In this document: one piece after another, positions 32,520 through 43,419 of the stretch | Layout of the letters: the number at the start of each line of letters is the position of its first letter | Position numbering within the stretch: the first letter of the stretch is position 1 | Assembly (NCBI RefSeq): GCF_964019385.1 | Contig: NC_088643.1 | Coordinates: 6,538,495 to 6,602,494, forward strand | DNA from: Sycon ciliatum | Lineage: Eukaryota > Porifera > Calcarea > Leucosolenida > Sycettidae | Direction of reading: 5' to 3' | Length of the DNA: 64,000 nt | Position numbers and translations under genes: made by a program | The notes under the pieces: generated by a model | What the model saw: only the letters and a program-made list of their open reading frames with translations | What the model was told of the DNA's origin: nothing | Databases searched by the model: none

Positions 32520-32815
32520 CAGTGGACAGATTCCTTCGCTTCTTCTCTAGATTTGCTGATGGTGTTGTGGTCACAAAGTAGCTAGGTGAATACAGCTGTT
32601 GCCGTAGCTGAAAGCCAAATTCTTGTCGAGCCGTGCAAGGCTGAATATACTCGGCAGAATCTCACCTACACGGATAGAAGGCTCTCACTACCACAGACGG
32701 TAAGGTGGACCTTCCTTTAACATTTGCTTCTACTAATTTTGCTGCATTTTCCGGGGTAATTCCCGTTGTTGGTGCTTATTTTTTTCGCATGAAAGCAAAG
32801 TTGCGATAGACTTAT
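32520..32815. repeat. Dispersed repeat R copy 3, inverted left part
   Basis: It is the reverse complement of about 1200-1460 and 21410-21700. It contains ACGGTAAGG, the splice-donor-like spot also seen in copies 1 and 2. Copy 3 therefore carries its two ends in relative inversion compared with copies 1 and 2. Confidence 0.7.
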
Positions 32816-33490
32816 TTTTGACGGAGTTACGAATGTTTGTACCCTGATCTAACCACTGCGATGTACTGCGCAAATCTCATGACGTCTATACGTCATTTAT
32901 AATAGTCGTTTGGCGTACAGCGCGCATGACGTGTATAGACTAGTCTAGACGTCATAGGGCTTGAAAGTGCTACGTCACAGCATAGCAATAATTTCAAAAA
33001 TTCAAAAACTGGATCCACTTGGATCCAGTTTTTGTATGGATCCAAGCACATTTCAAGCGGTCTTACTCACAGCAAGGTGATGTAGCCAGTGAAACTGACT
33101 GATTTGGCTAATAGGGGCGGGGTGACACCTGGTGGCGAAGTAAAAGTCACACATGCATCGACATGAGTGGGTTGCTATGCACCCACATACTGAGGCTATA
33201 GCAAAATCACACCTTAGTGGATCCAAAATAGAACTCTGATGTCAACTTACTGCTCCCTGGCCGTTTTGACGTCATGACTTTCAAGCCCTATTAGCACGGA
33301 AAGGTTTAACCCTTTCCCTTTCCGTGCTAATGACGTCTATAGACGTCATTGTACGCAACACGCCAAACGACTAATGACGTCTATACTATAGACGTCATGA
33401 GATTTGCGCAGTACATTGCGCAGTACATCGCAGTGCATAGGTCAGTGTACAAACTTTCGTAACTCCGTCAAAAATAAGTCTATCGCGACA
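32807..33490. mobile_element. Large palindrome: two head-to-head piggyBac-like MITE ends
   Basis: The arm 32807-32956 pairs with about 33335-33490. The centre holds TTAGCACGGAAAGG, TTTAACCC and CCTTTCCGTGCTAA, so two TTAA/CCC-type ends meet. Both arms carry the palindrome family based on GACGTCTATAGACGTC. The left arm is interrupted by the TA-MITE at 32957. Confidence 0.6.
32957..33288. mobile_element. TA-flanked MITE, copy 1
   Basis: The ends GGGCTTGAAAGT and ACTTTCAAGCCC are flanked by TA (32955-32956 and 33289-33290). The 332-bp element is a close inverted relative of 51501-51840, which is also TA-flanked. Confidence 0.85.
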
Positions 33491-35073
33491 ATCGATACAC
33501 CGTTAACGTTGGAAAGGTATTGTGCTCAGCTTTCCAGCGATATAAAAGTTCTTTGCGATAGGAGAAAGATTGACGGAGCTCGAGCGGCGACAGTGTGAAC
33601 ACAAAATTCACTGCACTGAGCGATCCTCAATTTTTTGTGACTGCGTTCACAGTTTTCTGTTGCGTGCCAGGGGATTTCCCTTTGTCACAGCGCATGCGTA
33701 ATGGACACCCGCGGAAGCAAATGGATCTCAGCGTTGCAGCGCAGTTTGAATCGTGAAAATTGGCTGAAGGCTGGAGCGAGAACTGAAAAAGAATGTGAGA
33801 TCGAGTTCCTGTGCCTTTTCGAGGCATCGTGAGGTAGCTTCAAGATGACGTAGGAGTTGCACTGCTGTGCATATTGAGTTGAGAGTTACCAGAATGGATT
33901 CCCTTGGTCCTGATCTTTCCAACAAGCCCAGGATGATGAAAATCCATCAAGGTAAACTGAATTCAGAGAAAAATTCGTTCGGACCTGTGCGCGAAAACGA
34001 CACCAGGAGAGTCAGTGCGCTGGAAAGCCAGTTTGCTGGAGTAAAAGGGGCCAGCACGGCAAGGGTTAAAAAACGTTTCATCGATCAGCACTAACACTGG
34101 GCAGATATTCACTTGAAATGCATGACGTTGTGGGAAATGAGAGATCGGGTGTTCAGGTTTTTCTGTTTGCACTACCGCAGCAAATCGGTCTGTCATTGCG
34201 TGTTGTTTGGCTTGCTCTAGGTTGATCAGGTTTGCGGATTGTGGTACAACTGCTGCCGCCAAAGGCCTGATATTTGGAAGATGAAGAAGAGGTGAGTCTT
34301 GTTAACTCTATTTCTGTAACTGGCTGTCTGCCTAAGTTCAATTCGTGACAAACATAAATATTGTGTTATCATTTAAGGAAACAATTGAAGGCGTATCTGA
34401 TGTCCACTGAACTCGACTGATCACACAGCATTGAGGCCGAGGGATTGTGTTCCCAAATTTATGTTAAAGAAAATGGACCAAACAGATTGAATACAGACAA
34501 GAACACGATATGCAACAAACGCACAGGAGTGAAGCGAGAAATGGCAACTAATCTCGCAAGATGTGAGCTTCGACACTGCCAGAGTGTGGGATTCCTCATT
34601 AGCAGCAGCACGATGCCTAACCCAAGAGACACACAAACAAAACAATGCAAGGACGCAGCAGAGTAAATGAAATCGTGCACCGAATGAAAGGCGTGTCCAA
34701 TGTGGAAAGAAGTGTCAGAGCCGACGCAATCCACACCGTCAAGTAAAGGCGATTTAGTAACTGAGCGTTTTCGTTCTCTTCTCACCATGGAATATTGGAA
34801 AATGTCGAATACAGCAACTTAAAGAGCTAAAACCAAAGGAAAGATCGAAATCTCACACTATACGTCATAAGGAATTGAAAATGTTCCGTTACTAAAGTGC
34901 CTATACTTGACTGCGGATGTGTATGTGAGGGGGTGGGGGTGTAGATTAATACAAGAGTAAAGATACAATTGCACTGACCACAACTGGCAAACACTGAGGC
35001 ATCGGTTGACATTTTTCTTGGTATTGTTGGCCACTGTCAGAGAGTGGTGACTTAACGCTCAACTGTCAACTCT
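33491..35073. other. No gene recognised
   Basis: Overlapping frames of 60-110 residues occur at 33867-34094, 33963-34262 and 34459-34788 but show no domains. 5' regulatory sequence of the F-box gene at 35107 may lie here. Confidence 0.35.
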
Positions 35074-35106
35074 ATGTTCTTCCTTTTTTACTCTTGTTTT
35101 CATGGC

Positions 35107-38100
35107 ATGTTTAGAACCGTTCAATGTTGTTCGGAAGAACAGGTGGAAGAAGACAATGTTCACCTGCCCTACAGTCTTCGGGGGCGTCCTGTTGGTCTAC
35201 GTCAGTTCTCAGAAAGCCATACCGAGACGGATTGTCATCAGCCTGGGCCCGTTTCAGATAGCAATGATCAAGGTGATGTAGTGCACTCCACGGTCGTGTC
35301 CGATCTGAAAGATCTGAACACAGCAGATATGCATCACAAGTTAGTGCGCCAAAGCTCGTGTAATCTCCATAGTCTCTTGTACGATGTGTGGATCTCATCA
35401 CTTCTACCTCTCCTTGATGTCAGGTCAATTTTTCGCCTTTGCCGCGTGTCGCGGAACCTACGAGAACTGTTGATGACGGAGCAGACATTCAAGATTCTCT
35501 GTGTGGCGAGTACGAGTACTGGGTGTGAGAGGAATGACAGCACGTACACTTGCCAGAAATGATGGCATCAGTTACGGTGCTCTCGAATTTGGTGTTGCTT
35601 GCAATACAAATTATTAGTATCACATCCAGCTAGCCTACGTTTCATTATTACGTCACCGCCAACAAAGCTGTACAAATTCACAGTAACCCTGCTTCACACT
35701 TTCCATAGTAGGCTTAAGGGTTTAACCCATTGAACGCTGATGACGTCTATAGACGTCATTGAAAATGCCCCCCATGCGCGGGATGACGTCTATAGACGTC
35801 ATGGGATATATAGTGATTTCTGGCACCGTCTGATGTGTAAAAGCACTGATAGTCAGTTGGATCATGATCCTGCCTCTTGTACGATAGGTCGTTGGTACGA
35901 ATCCCGCTTGGAAACACTACGGGTCTTTTTTTCTTCTCTTTTCAGCGATCTTTCAGCTGCAATTTCACGCATTTGGCGTATTTCACGGAATATGAGCAAA
36001 CTTGCGTCCCCTATTGTAAGGCGCTGTCCTTTTTGGGGACTGTATCGATTCTGTCACCCTGTGGTTGATAGTCTTGGCAATCATTTCCAAAATATTTGAG
36101 GACCCCAGTTGCAAGAACCTTGAGTTTTAGAACTTGCTATTGGCCCTGTTTTTAGCATTTTATATGCAGAGTACCATAGGCAAGGCCCAGTAGCGCTGAA
36201 TGGGTTAATGAAAGGTGATATGCAAATGTGTTCACCGCCCATATATGAACGATTTGATTTTTAAGGATAAGTAGCAGGCGTTGGCCTTCTAAAGTTTATT
36301 CTCTATCAACCATCCCTCCAAATCTGCGCGCTCAAAGCCGATATCAACACGTTGCCACAGCACCCCATCAGCAATGCGACACATTGGTTGTTACTGAGTT
36401 CCCACATTGTGCATACAGCTGTTTCGAATGATAAACTCTCGTCGATGAGAGTTTGATATTGTTGAATGGCTATAAAATAGCCATCATGCTTTTGTAGCGA
36501 AAAGGAAAGCATCATGCGCACCTGAGGTGCAAAGATCAGGGCTAGGCAAATTGTCTAAGTTGAAAATACTTGTAAAATAGACTTAACTGGACATGTGAAG
36601 TGGTAGTGCAAATAGTAGGCTGGTGTGAATCAAATATTTGAACCTGCCATAACATCTTCTCTTGATCTACATTTACATGTACTGTAGGTAGAATAGGCGA
36701 AAGAAATCACACGAACGACTCTTTGCAAAACAAATCCTGTAAGGGAATTTTGATAATGTAAAAAAAAAAAAAAAATTTCACGGTTCGCGTGAGACTCGGC
36801 TGGAAGCCGGGTTTTCCGCATCCGTAGGAACGCCACCACCCTTCAAGGATCAAGGCGCAGATGCAGCTCCTAAAGCGGTGGGAGGTGAGTAGATCAGCTC
36901 ACCAGCAAGTGGTCAAAGACCGAAAATCCCATTCACTGCATCCATGTTATCACTGGGCGAAATTCCATTATGTATATTCTTGCAACATGGTATGTTGGAG
37001 AGAATGATAATTTACCTGACAATCATGTGAATAAACTGCTACAAAAGAGTCGATTTCTGTAATGACCACAATTTCATATCACCGAACCTGGCCAACTTTT
37101 CGACTTCATTTTAAGTCAACGAGGCTTCTTTCATCTCTGGGTGGACCTTATTCACCATACATTACAAAGTTGGATGGCCAAATATTACAAGGGAAATGGG
37201 ATTGGTGTGCGAACACAGTTGGTTTGGCTGCGCTGTACAGTTGTTGTTGAATCTTGTTTCAGTGAGTAGTTTAGTCGATTTCTTGACTTTGACTGGTATT
37301 CAAGAAACGATGGACTTTGGACCAAACTGTCAAAGTGGGATAAAAAATGTCCATCCCCGGAAATGTGGACATGTCCGCTGATATTTAGTCTATAAAGACA
37401 TTTTTTTAATGAAACATCCAAACACGGAAACATCCGACTCTACTACATCTGACCATGTCCTCCACATCAATATTGTATGCACACACAAAAGAAAATGATG
37501 ATTTTCAGTGTTACAGTTATGGCTACATTAGTTAGACCCGACTGTAGAATGAGCACTATGTTTCAATATGGTGTTTGCTGGAATATGATTGCTATGGTTC
37601 ATCTCTCTCCTGTTTATCTTACATGCACAGCGTCGCTACGGCATCAGCCCATTGTTGGATTTATCGTACATCGATATCAGCAAAACATTGTTTGCGGTCA
37701 CAACAACCATGAGATTAGATATCGCCATGTGCAGCCGAATCTACCACCTTCTACCTCCAAGGAAATATAATCACATGCCGCGTCCAAAAAAAGTCCTGCA
37801 CCTGGCTCTTCCATTGCTCTCTGCCAAAATGGAATCGTTGAAAAAGCAAGGGGAGGACTACGCCAGAATTATCTGTAATCACGACTCTCTGGACTGCTCT
37901 ATTCTAAATATTGTAGTGAAAGGCCTGCCAAAACTGGAGAAGATTGACATAGAGCAAGAGTACCCCCCGCCCCGTTCTGATGTGACAGGTAATGCACGGA
38001 TCTGCTACGATTGGTGTCATCTCAGCAACCTGAAAAACTTATCAGTTCAGCGCTGTGGTTCCGTGGAAGCCTATCAGACGGAGGTAATCGAAAAGATGAT

Positions 38101-38581
38101 GAGTTTCACTTGGCGGGTCCTTCCAATGCTTCGATACCACTATCGCGAACAAAGATTAGTGGAAGTAGCCAACGTATTGTCCGCGACTGTTGGAAAATTC
38201 CCCGAAGCACTGGGATGCCTGGGCGTGGCGTTTCCAGGAAGTAATGACCCTGTTGATGTTCGCATGGCATGTAAAGTGAGTCAGTGGCATTCCGCCTTGC
38301 AGCTTTACATTGTTAATCAGCTAGATATGTCTCTTGAGGACTACTTCGAGGTTTGCCTGGAGTACCGCAAAGTCAGTGATGCCCAGGTGTTCACAACGGA
38401 AAAGGGTTGGAGGTATTTTTACTCAGGTTTGGGCGAGCATCTGAGAACCGTGTTGAGTCCTGACCACAGCGAGAACAGAGCCAGCCAAAAGGATCTATTG
38501 GATTATTTTGCAGAGTATGCCGAGCTAGTTGACTGGGATTTGGTCATTAATATCACTGATCACTTGTGTTGCTATGATTAA
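35107..38581 (+). CDS. F-box-like protein, second paralogue, two exons
   Basis: Exon 1 runs from Met 35107 (in-frame Met also at 35074) to about 35502. Exon 2 is 37631-38581 after acceptor ATGCACAG. Total is about 450 residues. Exon 1 ends in an F-box-like stretch (LLYDVWISSLLPLLDVRSIF, then RLC and FKILC) that aligns to the gene at 10504-12676. Exon 2 opens with RRYGISPLLDLSYIDIS and ends with a YSGLGEHL motif shared with that gene. The only phase-0 donor is TGT then GTGGCGAG, which is weak, so a missing small exon or donor decay is possible. The intron of about 2.1 kb contains a piggyBac-like MITE. A role as SCF substrate adaptor is inferred from the F-box only. Confidence 0.65.
35722..36208. 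mobile_element. piggyBac-like MITE (TTAA target)
   Basis: TTAA then CCCATTGAACGCT at the left and AGCGCTGAATGGG then TTAA at the right. TTAA target and CCC/GGG ends are diagnostic of piggyBac-type transposition. Two copies of TGACGTCTATAGACGTCA lie just inside the left end. Confidence 0.7.
36209..37630. other. Intron remainder of F-box gene 2
   Basis: It contains a poly-A run near 36760-36775 and no further exon that I can support. Confidence 0.4.
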
Positions 38582-39345
38582 CATCTGCCCGTCGAATCAT
38601 TTTTGGCATTATTTCTGTAAAGTTATATTTCTCTCCGGTCGAGCGGAGCGAGTGAGGCAAGAAATGATTTCTCACGCAACAAAATTATTTCTTTTGCGAA
38701 TATGGAATCTGATGTTTTCTCGTTTTGTTGCTGTTCTTTTTGCTCGACTTCTTCAGTCAGTTGTTTGTGTCTCAACAGTGTCCCCACCCTCCCACCCTTC
38801 ATATCTGCCCATCTTCTTCCCTTCCTTTCTTGGCTGTAGATATGTTGTGCCTGTTTTTATGCTGCCATGTTGCCACTTGGGGTTATACACCCGGTTTTTT
38901 CCTTCATTCGTGCGTCCGTCGGCGCGAGGGTTTTTTCCCGGCTGGGTCGGTCCAGAAAAATTAATCTGACGGTCCCAAGTGGTGGTTGTCCTGGCCTATT
39001 ATTTTATGTTAGGTGAATGTACTCATTCTTTCTCGTTGTTTCTGTCCCCTGTTGTTGCTCCTAGTTTTCTTCTGCATTCCGGTTCACATCTGGCTGAGGC
39101 CTACTACCCTCACTCTGTGTGCTCCTGCCTCTGTTGTCTGGGTCCATGTCGTTATGTCGGTGTACGTGGAGCGAGAATGTTAGCTGCTCTATGTATTTCG
39201 CTGTCATCTGTTTGCTTGACTCCTGCTCACCATCTCAGTTCATATCGTGGGTGAAGTCCAGTAGCAATACCCTGTTTAGACAGCCTGTTCCAAGGAAATC
39301 TATTCTACACATTTGCCTGTTTGTTCTTCGAGTCTAAATAAACAA
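38582..39345 (+). other. 3' flank of F-box gene 2, probable UTR
   Basis: No coding frame is convincing. AATAAA at 39337-39342 could be a poly(A) signal for this gene, although it is 0.75 kb from the stop. Confidence 0.35.
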
Positions 39346-39502
39346 CAAACAACAACAACACCTAGTAGTAGTATACTAGTATTCTGTTATTTATAGTGGA
39401 GAAACCAAAACAGGCAGATGCCTAATAACAATGCACCCACTGTGTAGGGTGGTGGAGGGGGGGGGGGGGAGGGGGGAGAGACATGGCTAATGGAAAATAG
39501 TG

Positions 39503-39692
39503 GCGGCGAAATAGAGCAGTTCCAGCACAGCTACAGAAACATGGGCGTAAAGCTAAACGCAAGCAAGAATGTGTTGCAAAGCACTTGACTTGAAGGCGAA
39601 ATAGAGCAGTTCCAGCACAGCTACAGAAACATGGGCGTAAAAGCTAAAAGGTAAAAGTAGGCAAGAATGTGTTGCAAAGCACTTGACTTGAA
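39503..39692 (-). repeat. Tandem duplication of a LINE 3' end (about 95 bp)
   Basis: GGCGAAATAGAGCAGTTCC to GCAAAGCACTTGACTTGAAG occurs twice head to tail, at about 39505-39595 and 39594-39692. The right copy continues into the RT C-terminal coding region. It could reflect template slippage during insertion. Confidence 0.85.
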
Positions 39693-41135
39693 GGCGGCCA
39701 GTTTGGTGACGCCTTGGATATCCGCATGGAGGGAATTCCAGAGAACTGCGCCAGCATGTGTCACCAATTTGGTAGAATGTGCAGAAGCAGCGGCAGGGAC
39801 AATAAGCAGGTCACTGTTGCCTCCTCGAGTTCTTCGTGACGAAAGAGGTCGAAAAAAATTTCAAATAGTATACTTCCTGAAGAATTTAGACAACGCAATA
39901 TAAAGCAGAGCAAGTTAAGTAGAAGGGTAGCGCGCAAGGGAGAGACATGTACACGCTCAAGCAGCGTAACAGTGGGGGTCCATGGGGGCACTTTACATAC
40001 AGCATGCAGTGCGCGCTTGAAGAGCCTTTCCAGACGGAGCTCCTGGTGAACAGATAGATATGGGGCGTAAGCATAGGATGCATACAGAAACTCAGGCAGC
40101 ACAAAGCATTTGAAGTAGCAGATACAACACGTTGAACCATTGTCTGCCAGCACATTGACGTGTCAAAATGTAAGCCTAGATACTTGGCCGATGGTACCAT
40201 CGGCAGATCTTGACTATTGCATGTCACGCGTAGGGCAAAGGGTGGTGCTCTGTGAGGAGGGATTGGTAGGATTTGTGTTTTCGTTTCATTCAGAAATTAA
40301 GCCAAGCTGTCGTAGCCAGTCAGACAGGTGTTGTACTGCACCGGACAGTCGCTGAGCAACAATTGCCGGTGCCACGGCACTGGCTCGTAATGAGATGTCA
40401 TCTGCAAACTGTAACACCGTATGGCCTCACCACATGAGGTATTTCTCGAACATACACAACGAAGAGCAATGGACCCAGCACTGATTCTTGCGGAACACCA
40501 CAGCTACTGGAGTAGGCAGCACTTTTGCTTGGGCCAATCTGGACGTACTGTTGACGATCGGTCAGGTAGTGGGCCACCCACTGCAGAGCAACGCCGCCTA
40601 TGCCGAGAGCGTAGAAGTCACTAACTAGAGTCTGATGCTGCACTTAGTCGAAGGCTTTCGACAAGTCTACAAAAGCGACTCCAGTGTAGAGGCGTGCCAC
40701 TTGTGCCTGTTGAATTTGCTCTACCGTTAACACTAGGGCATCAGAGGTGGAGTGGTGGCTACGAAAACCAAATTGTTCCATTGGTAGAAGATCTTGGCTC
40801 TCCAGAAAATCAGACAGTTGCTCATGAACAATCCGTTCAAGGATCTTGGAGACCACAGGGAGTAGGGAAACTGGTCTATAGTTCTTAGGTTGGCTGGGGT
40901 CACCGGCTTTGAACAGTGGGCGGATGCATGCCACTTTCATTGATTCTGGGAATTTCCCCTCCCTCAGTGATCTGTTGAACAGCAAAGTCAGCGATGGGGC
41001 CAGGATATCCCCACACAAACGGAGAAGGACAGTTGGTATACCATCGCTTCCAGTTGCTTTAGTTGAATTCACTGATTGCAGCAGCGTAGTACTAGTACTA
41101 ACATCACGTAGTTGGGTCTGTGAAGAGAGAGGTGA
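39650..41135 (-). pseudogene. Decayed CR1/Jockey-like LINE reverse transcriptase
   Basis: Minus-strand RT motifs appear in order across frames: KATGSDGIPTVLLRL, NYRPVSLLPVVSKILERI, GFRSHHSTSDAL, motif A FVDLSKAFD, motif B GVPQESVLGPLLF (Glu where Gly is usual), FADD, and the C-terminal LWNSLHADIQGVTKLAAFK. A TAA stop directly follows SKAFD, and frameshifts occur before FADD and again further on. There is no endonuclease domain, so it is 5' truncated near 41135. Inactive. Confidence 0.85.
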
Positions 41136-41235
41136 ATGCGTGAGGTAGTAGGTGGTGTTTCTTTGGCTTCCCTTACACGTGTGAATGCTAGGCTTCGGCG
41201 GGTTTTGCCTGTGAAATCATGGAATTATGCTTTCA

Positions 41236-41252
41236 GGGGGGGGGGGGGGGGT
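41236..41252. repeat. G homopolymer tract
   Basis: A run of about 16 Gs, with similar G runs at 39455-39477 and 44598-44614. Confidence 0.8.
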
Positions 41253-41704
41253 TGCTCGCAAGGTCCTCCTATTATGCTTTGGGATGCGGGGATTCATATT
41301 CACTTTGTTGTACTTATGCAAGTTATGGAGCCTCAAAGTTCGGAAAATTGTGCCTTTTTCGTACTTGCAAGTGGCCATAAGTGCAACAACATGTTACATG
41401 AGTATTCCCATATCAAGGTGACCATGCATGCTAGCCTAGAGATCAACATAGAAAAGAGAAAACATTACTTATGGTTGATAATTATGGTGGTAAAGACACA
41501 CCTGGCAATATGGCGGTAACCACACGCCTGCCCACACACGCTCTCTAGGCTGCAAAGTTCTGGCACAGAGCTCTCCTTCTCACCACCACCACCATCAGTT
41601 CGCGCCTGGTGCCTGGTCGATGCATGGCTGGCGGTATCCGGCATAGCAGGCTGGTACATCAAGTAGCGCATGGCACATAGATGATGACACAGCAACGACA
41701 TAGC

Positions 41705-41750
41705 TCGATTGCGAAGTACGTTTCGTCCCCGCTGGACTCATCAGGCAATC
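41705..41750 (-). ncRNA. Type I hammerhead ribozyme of retrozyme family 2
   Basis: Stem I GATTGC (41745-41750) pairs perfectly with GCAATC (41706-41711). CTGATGA is at 41738-41744. Stem II GTCC/GGAC closes loop AGCGG. GAAA is at 41721-41724. Stem III is ACG with loop TA and CTT; the partner copy at 42024-42031 has the matching CGT. Cleavage would follow C at 41712. One stem III mismatch is the only defect. Confidence 0.8.
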
Positions 41751-42006
41751 TTCTTCTTGGATGTCTTCATACGGAGCTTGACTCGGGAGAATGAAATTGA
41801 AGACACCACTGCAGCTGTACTTATGGTTGATAAATATGGTGGTAAAGACACACCTGGCGATATGGCGGTAAACACACGCCTGCCCACATACGCTATCTAG
41901 GCTGCAAAGTTCTGGCACAGAGCTCTCCTTCTCACCACCACCACCATCAGTTCGCGCCTGGCGCCTGGTCGATGCATGGCTGGCGGTATCCGGCATAGCA
42001 GGCTGG

Positions 42007-42038
42007 AGTCCAGCGGGGACGAAACGTACGTCGCAATC
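42007..42038 (+). ncRNA. Truncated hammerhead copy
   Basis: Stem II, GAAA, a perfect stem III (ACG, TA, CGT), cleavage C at 42032 and the stem I 3' strand GCAATC are intact, but the CTGATGA segment is replaced at the inversion junction. It is not catalytic. Confidence 0.75.
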
Positions 42039-42324
42039 GAGCTATGTCGTTGCTGTGTCATCATCTATGTGCCATGCGCTACTTGATGTACCAGCCTGCT
42101 ATGCCGGATACCGCCAGCCATGCATCGACCAGGCACCAGGCGCGAACTGATGGTGGTGGTGGTGAGAAGGAGAGCTCTGTGCCAGAACTTTGCAGCCTAG
42201 AGAGCGTGTGTGGGCAGGCGTGTGTTTACCGCCATATTGCCAGGTGTGTCTTTACCACCATATTAATCAACCATAAGGACAGCTGCATTGGTGTCTTCAA
42301 TTTCATTCTCCCAAAACATTACTT

Positions 42325-42419
42325 GTGTGCTCTGGATGGCAGTCGTGAGTCAGTCAAGTGTCAAGTAAAGTCGGCGGAATAGCGCGAGCTCCGGTGTGGG
42401 GAGCAAACCCTTTTCTTAC
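42325..42419 (+). repeat. Short dispersed repeat bounded by AAAACATTACTT
   Basis: This 95-bp segment starting GTGTGCTCTGGATGG is bracketed by AAAACATTACTT (42313-42324 and 42420-42431), the same 12-mer that borders the retrozyme. Relatives are at 11688 and, inverted, 26598. Confidence 0.65.
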
Positions 42420-42431
42420 AAAACATTACTT

Positions 42432-42640
42432 CTTATAATTATTCTGTCGATGACTTCTTTTTTAAAGAGATGTTTTCATTGCCGAATTAGTTTGAGTTAT
42501 CTTCGAAAGTTATCATGTTCAACTGTCTTCGTAAGTGTCATACTCGTCCAACCGATGTCACCTTCACCCTGCGAATAATCAGCTCATCTCTCCCGTAGCT
42601 CCACCTTTCCTTCCATCATGACCGAACATCAAATGTACCT
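42432..42640. other. No feature seen
   Basis: Spacer without a recognisable element. Confidence 0.4.
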
Positions 42641-43118
42641 CTATTTATTCCCGTAGCTATGCAGAAGACGTTACTTAAGTAACGTCTGGCGCTAGCCAGG
42701 GTCCACACAGCTTTAATTCCCGTAGCTATGCAGAAGACGTTACTTCAGTAACGTCTGGTGCTAGCCAGGGTCCACACAGCTTTAATTTGGTGTTTGTTTG
42801 TTTGTTTGTGTGTTTGTGTGTTTGTGTCACGCCTGGCGCTATTCCGTATCTGTCCCGTACCGTACCATCAAGCACAGCTGGCCACATACAGCTGGCCGCA
42901 ATATTCAAATTGGGCTTTCAAAGGGAATATCATAACGTGAAGCAACTTGGAAGAATGAGTATGAATGCGATGGATATGGGGGAATTCATGTAGGGCGATA
43001 GTGCGGGTTCGATTCCCAGGTTATGCCTAAAAATAGGAGAATTGAAAAATGTATAGCATCCCTATGCTTTCTTTGCCTAGGTCATCAAGGCGGTAGACGG
43101 TGTCGTATTACCCTCGAC
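42641..43118 (+). repeat. SINE-like repeat S, copy 1
   Basis: It begins with a 64-66-bp tandem duplication (CCGTAGCTATGCAGAAGACG to CACACAGCTTTAATT) that contains the palindrome GACGTTACTTAAGTAACGTC. It continues through GT-rich sequence to GCGGGTTCGATTCCCAGG, which resembles a tRNA T-arm/B box, and a 3' part with CCTATGCTTTCTTTGCCTAG. It is related to 43185-43370 and 45040-45745. No clear A box is seen. Confidence 0.6.
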
Positions 43119-43190
43119 CGTACCTGTCCCGTACCTGTCCCGTACCTTTCCCGTACCCGTCCCGTACCTGTCCAGTACCGTACCGTGCCA
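43119..43190. repeat. Short minisatellite of CCCGTACCTGT type
   Basis: About six imperfect 10-11-bp units with core CCCGTACC lie at the junction between two S repeats. Confidence 0.7.
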
Positions 43191-43380
43191 TCAAAGACGG
43201 CTGGCGACAATGCATAATTCAAATAGGGCTTTCAAATGCAAGATCATGACGTGAAGCAACTTGGAACAATTAGTATGTATGCGAAATGTATCGGGGATGC
43301 ATGCAGGGCGATATTGCGGGTTCGAATCCCAGGTTATGTCTTAAAAAAAAAGGAAAAATTTATATGAATTTATAACATCC
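43191..43380 (+). repeat. SINE-like repeat S, copy 2 (partial)
   Basis: It matches copy 1 from about CATCAAAGACGGCTGG to GGGTTCGAATCCCAGGTTAT and ends in an A-rich tail. Confidence 0.6.
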
Positions 43381-43419
43381 GTATGAAATCCTGTGCTTAA
43401 GAGTTTACTGGACTTTGAT

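Larger units (their letters stand above)
41471..42312 (-). mobile_element. Retrozyme-like element, family 2, with 12-bp target duplication
   Basis: A 352-bp unit starts at 41471 and again at 41823 (ATGGTTGATAA(A/T)TATGGTGG in both). The second unit stops at 42002 and is joined to an inverted partial unit at 42003-42312. AAAACATTACTT flanks the whole at 41459-41470 and 42313-42324. The unit holds one type I hammerhead. Tandem monomers with a hammerhead and retrotransposition-type target duplications fit a metazoan retrozyme. It has no coding capacity; ORFs here are artefacts of tandem copies. Confidence 0.75.

Noticed and set aside
41595..42382. 133-aa and 112-aa ORFs with the same sequence on opposite strands
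   Set aside because: They are the tandem and inverted monomers of the retrozyme-like element read in one frame, not genes.
41459..42431. CRISPR-like array or simple direct repeats
   Set aside because: Unit length, hammerhead core and eukaryotic context fit a retrozyme; there are no short regular repeats with unique spacers.
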